Source of the DNA: Ceriagrion tenellum
Taxonomy: Eukaryota; Arthropoda; Insecta; Odonata; Coenagrionidae
Assembly: GCA_963169105.1 (NCBI GenBank)
Contig: OY720633.1
Span: 157,867,780 to 157,931,779 of the forward strand
Direction of reading: 5' to 3'
DNA: 64,000 bases
In this document: piece after piece, positions 45,701 to 55,440 of the stretch
Layout: the number at the start of each line of letters is the position of its first letter
Numbering within the stretch: position 1 is the first letter of the stretch
Translations under genes and position numbers: made by a program
Notes under the pieces: model-generated
The model's input: only the letters and a program-made list of their open reading frames with translations
Databases searched by the model: none
Told to the model about the DNA's origin: nothing

Positions 45701-48700
45701 AGTTGGGGGAAAGGAAAATCCAGGCACTGGATTTCTAAGGGTGTGAGTCACTTGCTCTGGCAGCACACAAAATATTATAGAAAAACAGAAATTGCCAGTA
45801 CATAAAACACGTCTACACCAGTCTTCCAATCTTGACATCACAGTGGGAGCTGCTAATTACTGCCTGGGAATTCTGTATTTTTTGGAACATGAATAATGTA
45901 CAACAGTTTACCCTCCAAATAACCACATGAATTGAAAACTGTTTTCTCATTTTGGTTGAGGACAATTAATTTTTTTACTAAATGATTGATCAATCAAATA
46001 CCACAACGTATGAGTTTCACTTAAAGTTAATGTTGGTTTTCACTCTTCACAACTGTGTTAACCATTTGATGCTCCCTACTTCTGAAGGTCCTGCATAAAC
46101 AATCATCTTACAGGCCCTCCTGCAGCTATTTCCCCCCAAAAGATACAACACATCCAGAGTACCAGAATGAAACAATGTTCCAATCTTAAATCATAAAGGT
46201 TTCACCAGCCCACTTTTACATAGTGTTTTTTTTTTGACACACAAACACTGCACCAATAACCTAATATGCTATCAACTTTGACACGAGTAAATATAAAATA
46301 ATAGATGCCCAGCATAAAACCTCCACAATAATACAGAAAGCAGAAAAGAAACTTAAGTCCAACCCCTATATGGCGGTATAATTCTGACTCGTTGGGCGGC
46401 ACCAATAAACAAAATATCATTTCATTCAAAATACACAACATCGCACTGCAAATCTGTTGCGCTAAGTCCTTCAGCTACGTCAGGAGGGTAAACAGTCCAC
46501 AGAGAGGAGACTGTCCAAAGAGGGAAAATTGAACAAAAAAAGTGAGGTATGCCCAAAAAATGTCTCAGCAGGTTTCTGGAGCACAAAACCATTGATGTTT
46601 TTTTGTTTGAAAAGCCAACTTCTTCTCGACAATCACTTAATGTCTTATTTACCTGTTTCATTCTTTATGACTATAAAAATCTTAGACAAGAAGTTTGAAC
46701 TTGTATCAGGGGTTATAAATTTTAAAACCATCTCACAGATTATCTCGAACAATTAATGCACGTGTTATTACTGAACCACATTCATATAAGTACTTACTCC
46801 AGCACCTTTCACAGGTCCAGTTAAATTAAATCAACAAAAAGAAAAGGAGGCTCGCAAGTTTGAAATCAAGTGGTGAAAAATATTTTCCTGACAGTGGAAA
46901 CCAACTTTTACATGCAACCTCAACAGAACCCACAACTGAGAGGCAGCAGTCTCAGCAGATGGCAAAGATGGCACAGATCTAGAAGATTGGTCAGGTACGA
47001 ACAGACACAGCTTCAGGCGAGAATAAAGTTCATAGAATCAGCCTAAGTAGCATGGTTTGAAAGGCAAAGGGAAACCACCAATTTAGCCTCACTAGAAGAT
47101 GCAAACTTGCAAATGAACTTCCTGCTTGAGGCTTCTGCAGCACTTTAGTGCGGGTAATTCCATTTCTTTCAGGTTTTGCTGCATTGGGTTACCTGGGAGG
47201 CTATTGAAATAGAGAAAGTAGAAGAAAATTCCAATAGAGACGATGCCCACATGCTCCAAAACACATGGAAAAGACTCTTGAGGAAAAATGCGCCAAAATC
47301 AAAGTTCTCGATACTGATTGGATGCGATACCAGAAAGCCAGCCTGAAGACGGTATATATACATACCCAATTCCACCAGTCGGCATTCGGACCTGATCTGA
47401 ATACATATATGGCGAGCATTGGTCACGAAACGTCATTTCCAAGATAATGCCACGCAGCGAAACCCGAAAGCAATGGAATTAATTGCAAATGAACTATTAT
47501 GACATGATGGCATTCCATCCGGTAAAATATTATGGAGGTAAAATAATCCCCCAATGGAATCTCCAGGAGAGGACTATTGGTTGGCATACATCAGTCAGAA
47601 ACAGCAAATGCAGGACATACCGTCTTCAGGGATATATATATATTATATTTTGCGAGAGGGATTACACCATGCGGCATCTCTTGCATCCAAGCCTCCACCT
47701 TCCTTTATCCAGCCAATCTGTTTTCTGCATGTGTCTGTCATCCATGGCTCGTTTAACTCCATCCTCCCAAGAGAGTTTCGGTCTTCCTCTCCTGTGGTTA
47801 GGTTTCCAATGCCATATCCTGGATGGCCATCATTCCTCCGGCATTCTTCTTAAGTGTCCATACAAGCTGAGATGTCTATTTTCAATTTTCTATGATATTC
47901 ATAGTAGCACCGATTTTTTCTCGGATCATTTGATTTCTGACCTTGTCTATTGTTGATATACAGCAGCTGCGTCTCAAATAGTCCATTTCCATCGCTCCTT
48001 CCTTTCTGACTTCCAACTTTCCTTCATTTCTTTTTGTAAGCTCCCACACCTCTGCCCCATACGTAGCAATGCTCTCTACTATTGTTCTGTAAATTTTTCG
48101 CTTAACTTCATTTGTGATGGTTTTGTTCCAAATTATTGAGTGTAATTGCTTTATTCCGATTTTGCCTTTTCCTATTTGGTTTCCTATTTCTTCATCACTT
48201 CCTCCTTGATTTGTTATTGTGGTCCAAGATACCTGTAGTGTCAGCAGCACTTTACTATCTGTCCATCTTCCATTTCTATATTCCTACCCGTGCCTCCGAT
48301 GACCATGAATTCTGTTTTCTTAAAGTTTATTTGCAGACCCCATTTTTTATATTCTTCATTTAGTTTTCTTAACATGTACTCTGCATCGTACTCATCTTCC
48401 GCGAAGATTACCTGGTCATCGGCAAAGTGTAGCGAGTATAAGGTCTTGTTATTTATGTTAATCCCCATACTTCCACATTACTTTTGCCATTCTTTGAGCG
48501 CTTCATTTGGGTATATTTTAAATAATGTTGGCGCTAAACAGCATCCTTGCTTAAGACCTTTATTTACCTCGAACTCGGGTAATAACATGTTTCCTACTTT
48601 GACAGTATTTGTATTTCCAGTGTATAGGCTTTTTACTAGACTTATATATTTGCAATTTATATTCTGACTTTCCATCGCTTCCCACAGTTTTAGCTGAGGA

Positions 48701-51700
48701 ACATTGTTGTAAGCTTCTTGAAGGTCTATATATGTTAGGTGGGTCTCCAAATTATGTGCTAATCTTTTTTCTGTTAATAACTTGATACTAAAGATGTTAT
48801 CTGTGCAGGATTTACCAGCGCGGAATCCACTCTGATCTTCTAGTTCATTCAGTTCTTTTTCTATTCTGTAGTTAAGTATTTTAGCATATATTCTTCCAAT
48901 AGAACTTAAAACTGTGATGCCTCTGTAATTTGAGCATTCTTCCCTGCTTCCTTTCTTAAAAACACTGCTTATAATCCCTTCCTTAAAGTCTACAGGCAGT
49001 TCATTTTCTAGAAGACAGAGATTAAACAACTCTGCATGAAGTTCGAAGAGGGCGTTAGGTGCGGCTTTTACAAGTTCAACATTTATTTCACCTATGATAG
49101 GGATAAGGATAGGGATATGGAACGTGAAATCTTTACGGGTGAACTGGAAGCTAGAGAGCGTGAAGATGGAGAGGCTTGGGATAGATATTCTGGGAGTTGG
49201 CGAGATCAAGTGGACTGGATCAGATGACTACTATAGCGATGGATATCGAGAATATTTGGGAGACAACCAGAGGATAGAGTGAGATACAAGTACAAGATAC
49301 AAGTAAAGGAGTGCAAGAGCAATCCTGGTGCAGATATAAATAGTGTTCACAACCTAGAAATCATAGAGTCTCTCCTTTGATGCGAGAAAATAAAGAAGAT
49401 CTAACATGAGCCAAGATGGATCTTAAAAATACTGGTGGGAAAAGAAAACAGATAAAGATACACCACAACTATTGACAGAAAACTAGAAAATGTAGGAGAA
49501 ATGGCCACTGAAAAAACTGGAATGAGCTGAAGAGGACAATCGCAGAAGAAGCAGATAAGCCACTTGTAACCTTGAGACCCGACATTTTTCTGCCTGCCAT
49601 TTTTCTGTCGCGGGACTCGAACCTGCAATCTTCAGTTTGGCAGGCGAGGATTTTACCCGAGGACTTTACCCCGCTGCCACCGAGGCTGGCAAGTTTTATT
49701 TACTCTGAGTACATATTAAAAAGTAAAGTTAGGCAACCTCACACCTTCAGTATAAAATCACCCACTCTGATACTCTATCAGTCACCCTGAGCAGCACCGT
49801 CGCCTAGTTTGCAATTAAGCATTATTCCAGTCTTGGGATTCTGATGCTTTCTTATTTTCAAGGAGGATTCAAATTGTTTACACAAAGCTCTCCACCCATA
49901 CTCATGCCAGGTATATACACTGAATTGTGCAAAAAGTCTTCATTTTCTAGTATCCACATAAATTTCCAGGGTCTCTGAAGAGATGTGTATCTATTTCCAC
50001 AGCTTTTCATGCCTTATCTCCTCATTAAAACGGCTCTACTTTACTATTGAGTAATCCTAGTCCAAGATGATAACCATTCATAACCATGATATCCATTTCT
50101 ATATATAATTCTAGAAGCCTATTATCTTTGTCACACACTCATTTTACTTATTTTGTCTTCCCAGCTTTAATCTTGTCTCATCCTCAATGTTTGGCATAGT
50201 TTGTCTTCTCTTTCCACCCAAAAATACTTCCACCTTAGCAATGCTCACACACTTCCCCTCACTCAGTAACTTTTCCATTGATTTTCTTAAAATGAGATTT
50301 ACAATAACAATTAAGTCATTTACAGGATGGAGAAGTATTAACCAAATTAATGTCCTATTAAATCAAGAGGCAACAAAGCAAACTTAACTCTTAACAATTT
50401 GCAGAATATAGGGTTCAACTAAAATATTTAATATTTAACAGGGAAAATCTAAGGGCAAGAAAAAGGGAGCATCCAAGAAAGGAGGTTCAAAGGCAGCAGC
50501 TGAAAAACCTCAAGGAAAAAAACCAGCAAAGCCATCAAAGAAGCCTGGAGGGAAAGGAAAAAGATCAGAGGGTAAATCAAAATGTGAGTGAAATTTTAAT
50601 TAATCAGGGTGGCTACTGATATCCAATTTTCAAATTCCCTGACCTTTTCCTGATGGATTTACCAATTTCCCTGACTGATCGCCAAAAGGTCACCTATTAT
50701 TGGAATATTTTTTCTGATGAATTAAATTTTCTACGGCAGCTTAAAATTTTCTGTTTTCTAATCATCGTCTCGTATTTCAAGAACTGCAAGCATGTATTTA
50801 CTACAAGCTAGTATGTTCCAGCTACTTCTCGACCTGAGTTTCTGAAGTTAAAAAAAAATGCAGGATAAAATTTTCTGAACAACATAGCCTCGGATTACTT
50901 GTGATGAGCGTAATACGTTGTGATCATGATTTTTAACACAACGAGGCAAATATCGCAATAAAGATAAACAAAGGGATACATTGTACATCTGATTCACAAA
51001 TGAAAACCCCATGAATTGATGGTGCTTATTCCATGCACATCTGCGACGGATGTTAGTTTTAGTTGGTGAAATAAGGGGCGGGAATGACTGACCGATAAAC
51101 ATAATGATAGAAAAATAATGAGGATTTCTATTCCAGTTTCTTCCTGATAGTTACGAGAATTCCCCGACTTTTCCAGAAATTCAAAATTCTCTGACAATTC
51201 CAGGTTTCCCCTGACAATCGCCACTCTGTTAATGTAAGCATGGTCATTGCGAGGATTTATGCTGGAAGGTGTGGATGGAGGGTGGGTGGAAGGGGATCAG
51301 GACATCATCCTGTCTGGGCCTGTTTTTCAGATTTGGAATGAAATATCTTGCTCAAGGGGGGGCAGCAGCTGCTCCTCATCACCTAGCTACCCCCATGAAT
51401 GTAAGACAATCTTATTACCCTATATTACACAGAATTTCATGCAACAATAGCAAATGCTGCAATAAATTATCTGAAATGGGAAGTAGAAATTCTGAATGGG
51501 GGCAGGGGAGAGTAAAGGGAGAGGAGAAGACTAACGGAAAAATTTGAGAGTGAAGAAATGAGAGAGGGAGGAGTTAGTGGGGCTAATTCAATCCACCCAT
51601 AGCATACAATCTGAGTAAACAGATTAACAATTGCTCCTGTTTGCATAGGTCAGTTAGGGGGGCATCAGGAGATCGGGAGATCTTAAATAACATTCAACTG

Positions 51701-54700
51701 AATTGCAGGCATTTGATATCAACAGTACGATCGCCAGGTCAGTGAGGAACAGGGATTCTGAAACACAGGATGAACGAGAATACTATTTTGCAAACAGTTC
51801 TACATTCAATCAGAAAGCAGTATTTTTTTAGATAATGCCTCCTAAGGGGCAGGCCCAAGAAACCATGACATATTTGAAAAATTTAAGATGTCAACTTTTA
51901 CAAAACCACTCGATTTATTAAAACAACGACCCAGGTTTCAATGTGCATTCACATCATCTTCAGGTAAATGGAGGCCGATGTGCAGGCCTTATATAGTAAA
52001 CATTACCAGGTGGGGAAAGGGGGGGGGGGAAGAACAATGCAGGAAGAGGGTGGTCACGGGAGGGAAGGGAGGGGGGCTAGGAGGACGAAGTGGAGGGGAT
52101 TAAAGCTTTGAGGATGGGGGAATAGGCAGGGAGCATACATTCATTAACAAGAAATTTATCACAGTAAGCTTGATTTTTAAAAATTTCTAGTTGTTCTAAA
52201 GCATTCAGCTTACGTCTGTCAGTTGCAAAATGGAGAGGTGTCATAGTAAAATCACTTTTATGTCCGTGGATTAAAAGATGTCGGGCGAAGTTGCTTCCGT
52301 TAAGATTAAAATTTCTAAAATCCCTTTTATGCTCCTTTTGTCTAATTTCAAAATTTCTACAGGTCTGTCCAACATACTGTCCACCACATTCATTACATTT
52401 CATTAAGTATACACCACTTAATTTCTGAGGTTCAATGGGGTCCTTGCAGTTCGCTAACAGTTTTTTCACACTGTACGGTGTTTTAAATGCCACTTTGTAA
52501 CGGTCCTTTGGAAACAATTGCGTCACTCAAGAGGAAATCTCCCCGAAGTAAATAATTGAACGCCATTGTTGAACAGGGGGTTCTGTTTTGTTGTACAAAC
52601 TGGCCACGGCTCTTTTCCTCCTATTCTTGTGAATAAATTTGTCTATTAGTGAGAGTGGATAGCCGTTATTCACTGCAATCTGTTTGATTGTTTGGGTTTC
52701 TTTTTCAAACTCTGAGTCGTTCAGGGGAATGTTGAAAAGGCGGATAATAAGGGCGTGGAAAGCAGAAAGTTTTTGCGAGTAAGGGTGTCTGGAATCAGCA
52801 GGTATGACATGGTCGGTATAGGTGGGTTTGCGGAAAATTGAAAAGTGGTGCCTCCCTTCTTCAAGGGAGATAGTCAAGTCTAAGAAATTGATTGAACGGT
52901 TACACTCCAATTCACGAGTAAAAGCTATGGCTGGATGCAAATTATTAATAAAGCTAAAAAGGATGTCCAGTTGTCTGTCGGTTCCGTTCCATAAAATTAA
53001 AACATCGTCCACATACCTAAACCAATAAATGACCTGCGAAGTAAAATTCTTGCCAACATTAAAAAGGTTCGTCTCTAAGTCATCTAAAAACATTTCAGCT
53101 AACAAAGGGGAAAGGGGTGACCCAATGGCCAGCCCCCCGGTTTGTTCATAAAATTCGTTATTAAATTTTAAATAATTTTGGGACACACACACTTTAAGCA
53201 AAACCGAGAATTCTTTCACAATATTTTCCGGGTGCCCCCTCTCCTTCAGTATCTTGAGTGCAATGTCCACGGCCTCACTGGGTGGGACACTAGGGAAGAG
53301 ATTCTTTACATCAAAAGACACCAGACGGGCCTTCGGAGGAACACTGATATGATGAATTTTCTTGACAAGATCTTGGGAGTTCTTCACCACGCGTTGAGGC
53401 TCGAAGGACGAGAATTCGAGCAGGAGATCATTCAATTTCTTGGCCAGTTTATGAGCTGGGGCTCCCATGCTTGCAATAACAGGTCGGATAGGGGTGTCTG
53501 GCTTTTGTATTTTTGGGAGGCCGTAGAGGAGGGGGGGAAGGGGATTAGGGTTCACAAAGAGTGGGCCACTGCGAGGAGGGAAAAGTAGTGGGCTGCTGCG
53601 GATGGCGTCACGTATGGCGCTCTGGAACTTGGTTGTGTGGTCCTTGCTGAGTTTCACTAGGTTGTTGGCGTTGATGAAGTCAAAGCACTTTCCTAAATAT
53701 GTGATCTTGTCCATGACGACCAAGCAGTTACCTTTGTCTGCCTTCTGTATCACCAGATCTTCTGCTTTAATTTGCCGCCGGAGGGAAGAAATAATTTTCA
53801 CTGAAGGGTCCAAACCGGGATTGCGGAGGAGTGGTTGCATGTTCAGTTGGGTGTAATTATAGAAGAAATTGGCCACGTTGTGCTTCACTCGTACACACTC
53901 CTTAGACAATGCTACCTCGCAGTCAACAGCTAGGCGCTCCACATCCCGGGGGGGAATTGGCAAAGTGGGGGCAAACTTTACACCTTTTTCCAAAAATTTC
54001 AATTCACAATCGTGGAAAGTATGATGAGAGAGGTTTAGCACTCGTGGGTGAAAACTGTGGGTGGTTTGGAGAGGTGTTGGGTAAGTAGGAAGTGAACAAG
54101 ATGCACCTTGTAGCCTGGATAGTTTACTGCGCATCTTCTCGCGTTTCTTGAATGCGACGTTGCTGCCCGAGCGGCGCACCAAGTCATCGATGATGTTCCA
54201 TTCCATGGGATGCAGGGAATTAATAAGTTCGATGTGCAGGACTAACAGGTAGTAGCTAAGGTTCTGCCGGATAGAGTACCATTTCTGAAGTTCCTTCCGA
54301 ATCCACACTCTTTCTGCAACTTGGATACCACCAAGTGAGACTGACGAAAGTGAGTGATGACATATTTGTCTTACATATACCCATCTCCTTTAAATTGTCT
54401 ATCATGTTAATCTGCTTTATATAACAAATTTTTATCATTTCATCTTTTTTTCAATGTTTACCTAATACTAAAGGTCGGGAAAAAGTCTAGAAGCAAGTGT
54501 ATAGGGCATAGTGTAAGACATTTTCTGCTCTGTTACTAGACTATAATAACATTGTCACGAAGGAAAATTATTAGTTAAAAAAGTGCAAAAATTACAGGAA
54601 CTCTTGTTGAGCATACATGAACAAAGCTTTTCATCTTAGTCAACAGGTATATCACTTGTTCTTAAGAGCAGAGATACATCTATGATACAGTTGCACTGCA

Positions 54701-55399
54701 TATTACTCTAATAAACACTCTCCCTTAAAAGACAACTTGCCATTTTTCAGCAAAAGGAAAAAGAAAGCCTTTTCATATATTTCAATGAACACAGTTCATC
54801 TATGTAGCCTTCACTAAATTTATCTTAGGCCTATACTCCATCTACAAAGCATATTCTGTTCATCCCTTCCCTGCTTTCCTACTCAATGTCTTCCCCTATA
54901 TCGGGACCTTCATCATTTTGCTGTCCCTAAGTCCCAGTAAAAAAGTACCTACTATGCCTCTATAATCTCCTCAAGGGGTTTTCTTTCATCAGCCACCATG
55001 CCAAGTATGTATAGGCAGTCCTCAAATTTCATACATGATATGTTCCTGTGGCATACACTAAAGTCGAATGACTGAGTCCTATACTAATAAGAGGTTATGT
55101 CCCCTGACAGCTAAAGATATATATGCATTTTCTTTTTCATCTTCCTTTCTGTCCATTTCACTGTCTTCATCTTACTCCACACTCAATCTTTAATGCCTGC
55201 AGCCTATTCCCACCTATAAACATTGGATTTAAAACTGTTTTTATTATATTTTACAGCACGTTATGCCATTGATATCTTCAGCGAAGCAGCAGTTGAAAAT
55301 GCATATTACATATGCCATAACGTACAAGATGCTCTGGTGTACAGAGGATTTCAATGGCCCAGTGCTCAAAAGAAGAAAAAGAAGGGAAAAGGAAGATAA
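42734..55399 (+). CDS. SMKR1: SMKR1-like small lysine-rich protein, three exons
   Basis: Coding exons join 42734-42739, 50442-50583 and 55257-55399: 291 nt, 96 codons plus TAA. Exon 1 is ATGGCG followed by a GTGAGT donor (phase 0). Exon 2 follows a TTTAACAG acceptor and ends AAAT|GTGAGT (phase 1). Exon 3 follows TTTTACAG and completes a Ser codon. The first half is almost all Lys, Gly, Ser, Pro and Ala. The second half carries the conserved block IDIFSEAAVENAYYICHNV, then LVYRGFQWP, and a Lys-rich end, matching vertebrate SMKR1 (ILSPAAMLNLYYIAHNV and LRGFHWP) in order and spacing. The biochemical role of SMKR1 is not established. The introns (7.7 and 4.7 kb) hold a LINE, a SINE, a MITE and a Penelope-like element. 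Exons 2 and 3 are firm; exon 1 rests on phase, donor quality and the upstream X-box. Confidence 0.75.
45555..45665 (+). repeat. Direct repeat, copy 1 (pairs with 46450-46563)
   Basis: Shares CTAAGTCC, GGAGGGTAAACAGTCC (AAGGGTAAACAGTCC here), GAGGAGA..CTGTCCAAA and GGGTATGCCCAAAAAAATGTC with 46450-46563 in the same orientation. Probably fragments of one dispersed element. No ORF of note. Confidence 0.6.
46450..46563 (+). repeat. Direct repeat, copy 2 (pairs with 45555-45665)
   Basis: Same landmarks as copy 1: GCTAAGTCC, GGAGGGTAAACAGTCC, GAGGAGACTGTCCAAAGA and GGTATGCCCAAAAAATGTC. It contains one extra segment (TTCAGCTACGTCAG) between the first two blocks. Confidence 0.6.
47662..49090 (-). 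pseudogene. RTE-like RT and C-terminal domain, frameshifted
   Basis: The frame 49090-48478 gives INVELVKAAPNALFELHAEL, the CSNYRGITVLSSIGRIYAKIL and DQSGFRAGKSCTDNIF fingers, motif A THLTYIDLQEAYNNV with its Asp, and motif B KGLKQGCCLAPTLF. The frame 48468-48241 gives motif C LHFADDQVIFAED and WGLQINFKKTEFMVIGG. The frame 48250-47882 gives NEVKRKIYRTIVESIATYGAEVWEL. A last frame to 47662 carries GHLRRMPEE, then NHRRGRPKLSWEDGVKRAM and the terminal LGCKRCRMV. At least three frameshifts and some stops. The catalytic Asp residues survive. Confidence 0.85.
49094..49283 (+). pseudogene. RTE-like endonuclease N-terminus, inverted piece
   Basis: IGIWNVKSL, then GKLE-like VNWKLESVKMERLGIDILGVGEIKWTGSDDYYSDGY. 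This matches the start of RTE/BovB endonucleases (IGTWNVRSL, and DILGISEIKWTG with the catalytic Glu). The sequence ends after YREYLGDNQ, well short of the GDFN and SDH motifs, so only the first fifth or so of the endonuclease is present. Confidence 0.8.
49598..49690 (-). mobile_element. tRNA-derived SINE, copy 2 (degraded head)
   Basis: On the minus strand the head carries a perfect B box, GGTTCGAGTCC (plus-strand 49614-49624), and an A-box-like GGTGGCAGCGGGG. A 15-base local duplication of the segment between the boxes (GCGAGGATTTTACCC then GAGGACTTTACCCC on the plus strand) distinguishes it from the other copies. The body downstream of the head is not recognisable. Confidence 0.7.
49691..50441. 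other. Intron 1 of the SMKR1-like gene, last part
   Basis: No recognisable element. It ends with a T-rich tract and the AACAG acceptor at 50437-50441. Confidence 0.5.
50442..50583 (+). CDS. SMKR1: SMKR1-like exon 2 (lysine-rich)
   Basis: Encodes GKSKGKKKGASKKGGSKAAA and continues as KPxKPSKKPGGKGKR, a basic low-complexity N-terminal half with no stop in this frame. Phase 0 at the acceptor, phase 1 at the GTGAGT donor. The basic low complexity on its own would not identify the gene; the link to exon 3 through matching phase does. Confidence 0.75.
50605..51228. mobile_element. hAT-type MITE with CAGGGTGGC ends
   Basis: Starts CAGGGTGGCTACTGATATCC and ends CTGACAATCGCCACTCTG, imperfect inverted ends of about 18 bp. 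Repeated AATTCCCTGAC/TTTCCCTGAC-type motifs lie near both ends, as in the widespread animal repeats with CAGGGTGGC termini. The flanks TTAATTAA and TTAATGTA look like a decayed 8-bp target duplication. About 624 bp, no transposase. It lies in intron 2, 21 bp after the exon 2 donor. Confidence 0.65.
51229..51889. other. Intron 2 of the SMKR1-like gene, no gene recognised
   Basis: Purine-rich patches near 51480-51570. No domain or terminal repeat seen. Confidence 0.5.
51927..51964 (-). ncRNA. Possible hammerhead-like motif in the Penelope-like element
   Basis: The minus strand reads CCTGAAGATG, then a hairpin ATGTG-AATG-CACAT, then TGAAAC and CTGGGTCG. Hammerhead ribozymes are known in the terminal repeats of Penelope-like elements, and the CTGA...stem...GAAA order recalls their core. 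The first strand is CTGAAGATG rather than the canonical CTGATGA, so a functional ribozyme is not established. Confidence 0.3.
52077..52526 (-). pseudogene. Penelope-like element: GIY-YIG endonuclease part
   Basis: 149 codons in the same frame as the RT and separated from it only by a TGA at 52527-52529. The domain shows SGVYLMKCNECGGQYVGQT (GIY-YIG core as GVY...YVG), then the R..EH block in FEIRQKEHKRDF, and NFARHLLIHGHKSDF. Role: DNA cleavage for insertion. The C-terminal part (LNALEQLEIF, LVNECMLPAYSPIL) is typical of the family. There is no ATG at the start because it is the continuation of the upstream frame. Confidence 0.9.
52527..54308 (-). pseudogene. Penelope-like element: reverse transcriptase part
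   Basis: 593 codons. It includes VIQKADKGNCLVVMD, the YGLPKIQKPDTPIRPVIAS block, motif A RLVSFDVKNLFPSVP (Asp present), motif B TGGLAIGSPLSPLLAEMFLD, motif C WFRYVDDVLILWNG (YVDD intact) and NFLDLTI, then IFRKPTYTDHVIP. This is the standard order for Penelope-like RT, related to telomerase RT. The frame ends in one TGA, after which the endonuclease continues without shift. Apart from this stop it looks coding-competent, but it is classed as a pseudogene on that evidence. Confidence 0.9.
54431..55256. other. Intron 2 of the SMKR1-like gene, last part
   Basis: No element recognised. It ends with a T-rich tract and the TTTTACAG acceptor at 55249-55256. Confidence 0.5.
55257..55399 (+). CDS. SMKR1: SMKR1-like terminal exon
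   Basis: Completes a Ser codon and reads RYAIDIFSEAAVENAYYICH, then NVQDALVYRGFQWPSAQ and a basic end before TAA at 55397-55399. The NxYYIxHNV and RGFxWP blocks are the conserved core of SMKR1 proteins. A polyadenylation signal, AATAAA, follows at 55435-55440. Confidence 0.85.
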
Positions 55400-55434
55400 A
55401 GCTCTCCCCAATGTAACTGACTAATTAACACATG

Positions 55435-55440
55435 AATAAA
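55435..55440 (+). promoter_or_regulatory. Polyadenylation signal of the SMKR1-like gene
   Basis: AATAAA, 36 bases after the stop codon. A second AATAAA lies about 50 bases further on. Confidence 0.6.

Larger units (their letters stand above)
42740..47340. other. Intron 1 of the SMKR1-like gene, first part
   Basis: No recognisable gene. Open frames such as 43622-43978 (+, 118 codons) are low-complexity with no domain. The direct repeats at 45.55 and 46.45 kb are described separately. Confidence 0.45.
47662..49285 (-). mobile_element. RTE-clade LINE with 5' inversion (twin priming)
   Basis: The RT and C-terminal region read on the minus strand from about 49090 down to a stop at 47662-47664. 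The endonuclease N-terminus reads on the plus strand from about 49106 to 49260 and abuts the RT start. On the element's own strand this is an inverted 5' piece joined to a sense-oriented 3' piece, the product expected from twin priming. The missing middle is most of the endonuclease and the RT N-terminus. It lies in intron 1 of the SMKR1-like gene, mostly antisense to it. Confidence 0.8.
51890..54430 (-). mobile_element. Penelope-like element (RT plus GIY-YIG)
   Basis: Minus-strand element in intron 2 of the SMKR1-like gene, antisense to the host gene. It has a long RT frame, a GIY-YIG endonuclease frame, and a 3' non-coding region with a hairpin motif at 51927-51964. The coding region is interrupted by just one in-frame stop, so this is one of the youngest and best preserved elements here. 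The 5' edge is uncertain. A G-rich run (52018-52076) lies just 3' of the coding end. Confidence 0.9.

Noticed and set aside
47341..47636. CCTGAAGACGGTAT at 47342 and its reverse complement near 47622 as a MITE
   Set aside because: Only about 14 bp match, no target duplication fits, and the right copy lies at the RTE 3' tail. Too weak to call.
53178..53588. 136-codon plus-strand ORF
   Set aside because: Antisense shadow of the Penelope-like RT.
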